A DNA stretch of 64,000 nucleotides from JASHVB01 sp035523995. GTDB lineage: Bacteria; Pseudomonadota; Alphaproteobacteria; Acetobacterales; Acetobacteraceae. A program made the translations under genes and the position numbers. Below are positions 59,949-64,000 of the stretch, piece by piece (the first letter of the stretch is position 1; every line of letters starts with the position of its first letter). Under the pieces are notes generated by a model. The model saw only the letters and a program-made list of their open reading frames with translations, was not told the origin of the DNA and ran no database searches. Where the stretch lies: positions 31,432-95,431 of the forward strand of contig DATKPQ010000073.1 of assembly GCA_035523995.1 (NCBI GenBank), given 5' to 3'.

Positions 59949-61366
59949 GCGGCTATCCTTCCATATTCGCCGGGCGGCGCCAAACCATGTGGCGTCCCCC
60001 CGGGCGTCCCCCCGGGCGTCCCTCTGGGCGTCCCTCTGGGCGTCCCTCCGGGCGTCTCTCCGGGCGTCCCCCTGGGCGTCCCTCTGGGTGTCCCCCTGGG
60101 CGTCCCTCCGGGCGTCCCCCTGGGCGGTGCGGGACGCGACAGCAGATCGACCAGAGCCTTCAGGCTGGCCAGGTTGTGTACCGGCCGGAACTCGTCGACA
60201 TGCGGCAGCATCGCGCGAATGCCTTGAGATTTTGGCTCGAACCCGGACCAGCGCAACAGCGGATTGAGCCAGACCAACCGGCTGCAGGAACGATGCAGCC
60301 GGTCCATGTTCTCCGCCAGCTCCCCCGAATGCTCTGCGTCGCGCGGGCGGTCCAGGCCATCGGTGATCAGCAAGACCACCGCGCCTTGCGCCAGGACGCG
60401 CTTGGCCCAGCGGTGATTGAAGGTAGCGAGCGCCTCGCCGATGCGGGTGCCGCCGGACCAGTCGGGCACCACGTGGGCGACGGTCTGGAAGGCGACTTCG
60501 GGATCGCGGTGGCGGAGCTGGCGCGTGATGTTGGTGAGGCGCGTGCCGAACAAGAAGACGTGGACGCGGTCGCGGTCGTTGGTGACGGCGTGGAGGAAGT
60601 GCAGCAGGATCTGCGCATAGCGCGACATGCTGCCGGAGATGTCGCACAGCACCACCAGCGGCGGCGGGCGCAGGCGGCGGCGGTTGCGGGCGATTTCCAG
60701 GATTTCGCCGCCCTGGCGCAGGCTTTGTCGGATGGTGCGGCGCAGGTCGGTGACGGGGCCTTGCGGATCGGGGCGCAGGCGGCGGGTGCGGCGCATATCC
60801 AAGGGCAGGGCCAGGCGGCGGATTTCGCGTTTGGCCGCGGCGATTTCGTCGGCGCTCATCGCCTCGAAATCCATGCGTTGCAGGCGTTCCTGGTCCGATA
60901 CGGTCAGCACCGCGTCCTGCACCGGGGGTTCGTCCTGCGCGGCGGGGCGTTGCTCGCGCTTCTGCTGGAACGCCTCGGCGACGCGGCGGGACGCGGGGGG
61001 CGGGCGTTCCAGCTTCTTTTCCTTCTGCGCTTCGAGCAAGGCCATGGCAGCGGCTTGCTCGGCGGCGGTGGGGTCGCGCCAGAACAGGGCGAAAGCCTGG
61101 TCGAAGACTTCCTGGTGCTCGTGGCGGTGGATCATGGCGGTGCGGAGCGCGGTGCGGGCCTCGGACTTGTCGCCGATGTCGATCAGCGAGAGGGCCTGCT
61201 GGGCGGCGAGCGTCTCGGCGGGACCGACGGGCAGTCCGGTGCGGCGCAGCAGACGGGCGAAGTGCATGACGTTGGCGGCCAGGGTGGGGGCGGCCAGGGT
61301 GGGGGCGGCCGGGGTGGGGGTGGCCAGGGTGGGGGCGGCCGGGGTGAGAGAGGGGGCGTTCGGCAT
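59945..61366 (-). CDS. VWA-domain CoxE-like protein with repeat tails
   Basis: A 473-residue protein. Residues 30-235 are helical with LLRRTGLPVGPAETLAAQQA and ALFWRDPT. Residues 235-420 form the VWA domain with MIDAS DISGS at 242-246 and VVLLITDGLDRPRD. CoxE acts with the AAA ATPase CoxD in copper-molybdenum CO dehydrogenase maturation; no AAA gene is upstream here. Both ends are repetitive: the N-terminus has PAAPTLA-type units from a 15-bp tandem, the C-terminus eleven four-residue units (R/G-G-T-P) from a 12-bp tandem. Confidence 0.85.
   Translation of the reverse strand: MPNAPSLTPAAPTLATPTPAAPTLAAPTLAANVMHFARLLRRTGLPVGPAETLAAQQALSLIDIGDKSEARTALRTAMIHRHEHQEVFDQAFALFWRDPTAAEQAAAMALLEAQKEKKLERPPPASRRVAEAFQQKREQRPAAQDEPPVQDAVLTVSDQERLQRMDFEAMSADEIAAAKREIRRLALPLDMRRTRRLRPDPQGPVTDLRRTIRQSLRQGGEILEIARNRRRLRPPPLVVLCDISGSMSRYAQILLHFLHAVTNDRDRVHVFLFGTRLTNITRQLRHRDPEVAFQTVAHVVPDWSGGTRIGEALATFNHRWAKRVLAQGAVVLLITDGLDRPRDAEHSGELAENMDRLHRSCSRLVWLNPLLRWSGFEPKSQGIRAMLPHVDEFRPVHNLASLKALVDLLSRPAPPRGTPGGTPRGTPRGTPRGTPGETPGGTPRGTPRGTPGGTPGGTPHGLAPPGEYGRIAA
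59994..60126. repeat. 12-bp tandem repeat in the CoxE-like gene
   Basis: About eleven copies of a 12-base unit (GGGCGTCCCTCT and variants with C or T changes) on the plus strand, in frame with the gene and encoding (R/G)GTP tetrapeptides near the C-terminus. Being a multiple of three, length changes would not break the frame. Confidence 0.92.
61277..61350. repeat. 15-bp tandem repeat in the CoxE-like gene
   Basis: About five copies of a 15-base unit (GCCAGGGTGGGGGCG and variants) encode the Pro/Ala/Thr/Leu-rich N-terminus. Together with the 12-bp repeat at the other end, both tails of this protein are length-variable sequences. Confidence 0.85.
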
Positions 61367-61473
61367 GGCCGGATACTGCGCTTCGGGGGGCCGGAGGCAA
61401 GGGGTAATGGCCAGTCGCGCCCGCTCGTGATAGTATCGATGTCAATATAACTAACCGGTGGCTCGGCGCGTTC

Positions 61474-61713
61474 GTGCCGAACGTGGAACAGCACGTCAAC
61501 GCGAAATCGCGCCGTCGCGCCGCCGCCCACGGCTGCAGCATGGCGGCGGAGGTGCCCGCCATCCTGCGCACCGCGGTTGTCACGGACGTGGATCGGCAGG
61601 GCAAACCTGGCACCCGGACCGCAGCCCGCTTCGTCAGGATCGGGTTGCGCAGCGATGAGGACATTCCCGCATTGCGCGGTTACGCCCCAAATCCTGCCAC
61701 GTTCGACCTGTGA
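61474..61713 (+). pseudogene. FitA-like ribbon-helix-helix antitoxin remnant
   Basis: The frame encodes about 79 residues: RRRAAAHGCSMAAEVPAIL is the FitA/StbC helix-turn region, and GLRSDEDIPALRGY with NPATFDL matches the C-terminal toxin-binding tail. The usual N-terminal beta strand (M-x-x-x-x-I-R-N-L-D/E) is missing: the frame is open upstream but has no ATG, and only a GTG at 61474 could start. It ends with a TGA that overlaps the presumed toxin start by the usual GTGA. I regard it as decayed, because its partner is clearly broken. Confidence 0.6.
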
Positions 61714-61954
61714 TCATACTCGATACCAAGTTTCGAACTGATGCGGCAGCAGCCCGAACGGGCAGTGACTGAATGGCTTGACCGGCAGGCGCAGCCTTCG
61801 ATCTGGACAACATCCGCAGCCTTCGATCTGGACAACATCCATTGCCGGGTTTGAAATTCGCTATGGTATTCGGATCTTGCCTTCGGGCCGCAGGGGGTCT
61901 CGCGTGCAGTTGCCATGCGCACAGTATCGGGCACGAACTAACATTTGTCAATGA
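61710..61954 (+). pseudogene. FitB-like PIN-domain toxin remnant
   Basis: Reading in three frames gives the family order: VIILDT (catalytic first Asp) from the GTG at 61710; then, after a frameshift, ELMRQQPERAVTEWLDRQ and SIWTT; then, after a further frameshift, SIWTTSIAGFEIRYGIRILP, ending at 61954. The second shift is caused by an exact tandem duplication of 25 bases (61791-61815 and 61816-61840). The C-terminal half of the PIN domain is absent. The intact protein would have been an RNase toxin neutralised by the upstream antitoxin. From 61955 to 62197 no other gene is supported. Confidence 0.65.
61791..61840. repeat. Exact 25-bp tandem duplication
   Basis: GCAGCCTTCGATCTGGACAA-CATCC occurs twice in direct succession. 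Since 25 is not a multiple of three, it shifts the toxin frame. Confidence 0.97.
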
Positions 61955-62197
61955 GAAAAACGGTGGCCGGCATAATCCTCACCGGCATTCTGTTAGCGAA
62001 TGGACCGCTCGGTTCCGGCTGTCCGGGAGACGGCAACGTCGTCGGGTGCCGTCCTGGCGTGGAACCGTCGTTCCGATCGGCATTTCTGAATTGCCACACG
62101 CGCGGCCGGCTGTTGGTCGTTGCCCCAGGCGCGGCCCCCACCGCATTGAAATCCGGCGCCGGCGCCCGCATATCGCGCCCCGCAAGGAGGACTCGTT

Positions 62198-64000
62198 ATG
62201 AACGACGCCATTACAGAACAACACGCATTCGGCGCCGAAGTCGGCCGCCTGCTGGACCTGGTGGTCCACTCGCTCTACTCGGAGCGCGAAATTTTCTTGC
62301 GCGAACTGGTGGCCAACGCTGCCGACGCCATGGACCGCCGCCGCTTCGAATCCCTGACCGACCCCAACCTGTCGCCGCCGCCTGAGGCCAAAATCCGCAT
62401 CGTCCCGGACAAGCAGGCCCGCACCCTGCACATCGCCGACGACGGCATCGGCATGACGCGTCAGGAACTGATCGACAATCTGGGCACTATCGCCCGCTCC
62501 GGCACCCGCGCCTTCGGCGACGCCCTGGCCAATGCCAGGCCGGAGGATCGGCCCAGCCTGATCGGCCAGTTCGGCGTCGGCTTCTATTCCGCCTTCATGG
62601 TCGCCGACCGGGTCGAGGTGACGTCCCGCAAGGCCGGCAGCGAGGAGGCCTTCGCCTGGGCGTCCGACGGTGCCGGCGCCTTCACCGTCGCCGCTGCCAC
62701 CCGCGAAACCGCCGGCACCGACGTGGTGCTGCACATCAAGTCGGACGCGGAGGAGTATCTCGACCCGTACCGGCTCGAGACGGTGGTGCGCAAATGGGCC
62801 GACCACATCACCCTGCCGATCACCATCGCGCGCGACGGGAAGGACCAGCCGGCGAACGAAGGCAACGCGCTGTGGCGCAAGCCCCGCGCCGAGATCACGG
62901 AACAAAACTATAAGGAATTCTATCGCCATCTCGGCCACATGTTCGACGACCCCTGGGCCACGCTGCACTGGCGCGCCGAGGGCATGCTCGAATTCTACGC
63001 CCTGGTGTTCATCCCCGGCATGAAGCCGTTCGAACCGTTCGACGGCGATCGCGAGTCCCATGTGCGGCTGCATGTCCGGCGCATGTTCATCACCGACAAG
63101 GCGGAGCTGCTGCCGCCGTGGCTGCGTTTCGTGCAGGGTGTGGTGGACACCGAAGACCTGCCGCTGAACGTCTCGCGCGAGATGCTGCAAACCACACCGG
63201 TGCTGGGCCGCATTCGCAAGGCGGTGATCGGCCGGGTCCTGGGCGAGCTGAAGACACGCACCAAGGAAGCGGAAGAATACGGGAAATTCTGGGACAACTT
63301 TGGCCCGGTGCTGAAGGAAGGCATCTGGGAGGACAGTGAGCATCGTGGCGAACTGGCGCCTCTGCTGCGCTTCCGGTCCTCGACGCAGGAGGGCTGGACC
63401 TCGCTGCCCGACTATGTGAATCGCATGCAGACGGGCCAGGACACGATCTGGTACCTGGCCGGCGATGCCGCCGAGGCTTTGAAGACCTCGCCGCAACTGG
63501 AGGGCTTCCGCGCCAAGGGGCTGGAAGTGCTGCTGCTGTCGGACTCGATCGATGCGTTCTGGCCCGACCGGCTGGATACGTTCGAGGGCAAGAAGCTGAA
63601 AAGCGTCACCCAGGCGGGGGACGAGCTTGGCAAGGATTCCGACGCGCCGGATATCTCGGGGCTGCTGGCGGCGATGAAGGAAGCGCTGGGCGCCGAGGTG
63701 ACCGACGTGAAGGCGACGGCACGGCTGACCGGCAGCGCGGTGGTGCTGGCGGCGGGCGACCGCGGCCCGGATCTGCAAATGCAGCGCCTGCTGCGCCGGG
63801 CCGGCCGCGCCATGGGCCCGGCGGCGCCGGTGCTGGAGGTGAACCCGCGGCACAAACTGATCGAGACCTTGGCCGGCAAAGTCGCCGACAAGGACTTGAT
63901 CGCCGAAGCCGCCGCCACGCTGCTCGATCTGGCGCGGGTGCAGGAGGGCGATCTGCCGCGCGATCCAAGCGCGTTCGCGCGCCGGGTGACCGCGTTGCTG
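62198..64000 (+). CDS. htpG: Molecular chaperone HtpG (Hsp90), cut by window end
   Basis: The first 601 residues of an Hsp90 chaperone; only a few tens are missing at the C-terminus. GHKL ATPase motifs: FLRELVANAADAMD (catalytic Glu and Asn), ADDGIGMT, NLGTIARSGT and GQFGVGFYSAFMVADRV. The middle domain has FVQGVVDTEDLPLNVSREML with the catalytic Arg. The C-terminal domain continues to LIETLAGKVADKDL. HtpG helps folding of a subset of proteins under heat and other stress. AAGGAGG upstream supports ATG 62198. Confidence 0.97.
   Translation, partial: MNDAITEQHAFGAEVGRLLDLVVHSLYSEREIFLRELVANAADAMDRRRFESLTDPNLSPPPEAKIRIVPDKQARTLHIADDGIGMTRQELIDNLGTIARSGTRAFGDALANARPEDRPSLIGQFGVGFYSAFMVADRVEVTSRKAGSEEAFAWASDGAGAFTVAAATRETAGTDVVLHIKSDAEEYLDPYRLETVVRKWADHITLPITIARDGKDQPANEGNALWRKPRAEITEQNYKEFYRHLGHMFDDPWATLHWRAEGMLEFYALVFIPGMKPFEPFDGDRESHVRLHVRRMFITDKAELLPPWLRFVQGVVDTEDLPLNVSREMLQTTPVLGRIRKAVIGRVLGELKTRTKEAEEYGKFWDNFGPVLKEGIWEDSEHRGELAPLLRFRSSTQEGWTSLPDYVNRMQTGQDTIWYLAGDAAEALKTSPQLEGFRAKGLEVLLLSDSIDAFWPDRLDTFEGKKLKSVTQAGDELGKDSDAPDISGLLAAMKEALGAEVTDVKATARLTGSAVVLAAGDRGPDLQMQRLLRRAGRAMGPAAPVLEVNPRHKLIETLAGKVADKDLIAEAAATLLDLARVQEGDLPRDPSAFARRVTALL

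Noticed and set aside
59994..60126. CRISPR-like regular repeats
   Set aside because: The units are 12 bases with no spacers and encode in-frame tetrapeptides; there are no cas genes.
61951..62385. A small gene beginning MRKTVAGIILTG
   Set aside because: The start looks like a signal peptide, but the frame runs over 180 bases into htpG and turns Arg/Pro-rich; no support beyond the first 20 residues.

Overview
The window is high-GC DNA of a free-living Gram-negative bacterium. It resembles an alphaproteobacterium, most likely an acetic-acid-bacteria relative (Acetobacteraceae, Rhodospirillales). That placement is inference from the gene families (BBP2-type porin, FkbM/glycosyltransferase fusion, CoxE/XdhC/MoeA-MobA set, ppiC-argJ pair) and from the dense, dispersed palindromic repeats; no rRNA is present to confirm it. 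No rRNA, tRNA, CRISPR array or transposase gene was recognised.

Layout. 1-6.5 kb: the end of an exopolysaccharide locus (acyltransferase tail, O-antigen-ligase-like polymerase, second acyltransferase, glycosyltransferase) meeting a convergent HAD/phosphoribosyltransferase pair. 6.6-11.3 kb: an unknown gene behind a consensus-like sigma-54 promoter, then a CUT2 (ribose-type) ABC sugar importer. 11.3-13.2 kb: an unusual low-GC island made of two inverted-repeat-bounded modules of one repeat family, one holding an intact GxxExxY (PD-(D/E)XK-like) gene and the other a DUF3841 gene broken by one in-frame TGA. 13.5-22.2 kb: housekeeping and small-molecule genes (purA, RraA-like, MFS, GNAT, LysR, SDR, ppiC, argJ) plus a decayed fadJ-like gene. 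22.7-28.7 kb: a GDP-D-rhamnose-type locus (gmd, rmd and two large glycosyltransferases). 28.7-32.2 kb: a flavin monooxygenase facing a nadX-mobA-methyltransferase operon. 32.4-36.6 kb: a Ugp-like importer with a phosphodiesterase. 36.6-41.3 kb: a Liv-type branched-chain importer with a fused LivM-LivG. 41.5-48.8 kb: rsmG, a hydrolase, and a CoA cluster (dehydratase, acyl-CoA ligase, double-length CoA-transferase). 49-51 kb: a small regulator, a lipoprotein and a drug-type ABC exporter. 51.1-57 kb: nitrogen control (glnB-glnA, glnK-amtB, porin). 57-61.4 kb: molybdo-hydroxylase maturation genes. 61.4-62 kb: a decayed FitAB toxin-antitoxin pair. 62.2-64 kb: htpG, cut by the window end.

Common threads. 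At least three families of dispersed palindromes recur. Family A (arms like TGTCATTGCGAGG...GCGACGAAGC) occurs five times. One copy has become part of the signal peptide of a periplasmic binding protein, one supplies the C-terminus of RsmG, and one sits inside an ABC operon. Family B (CCTCTCCCGC...GCGGGAGAGG) occurs at least three times, including inside the xdhC operon. Four sigma-54-type promoters (upstream of a DUF3551 gene, an unknown gene, glnB and glnK) suggest that a nitrogen-responsive regulon reaches beyond the known gln genes.
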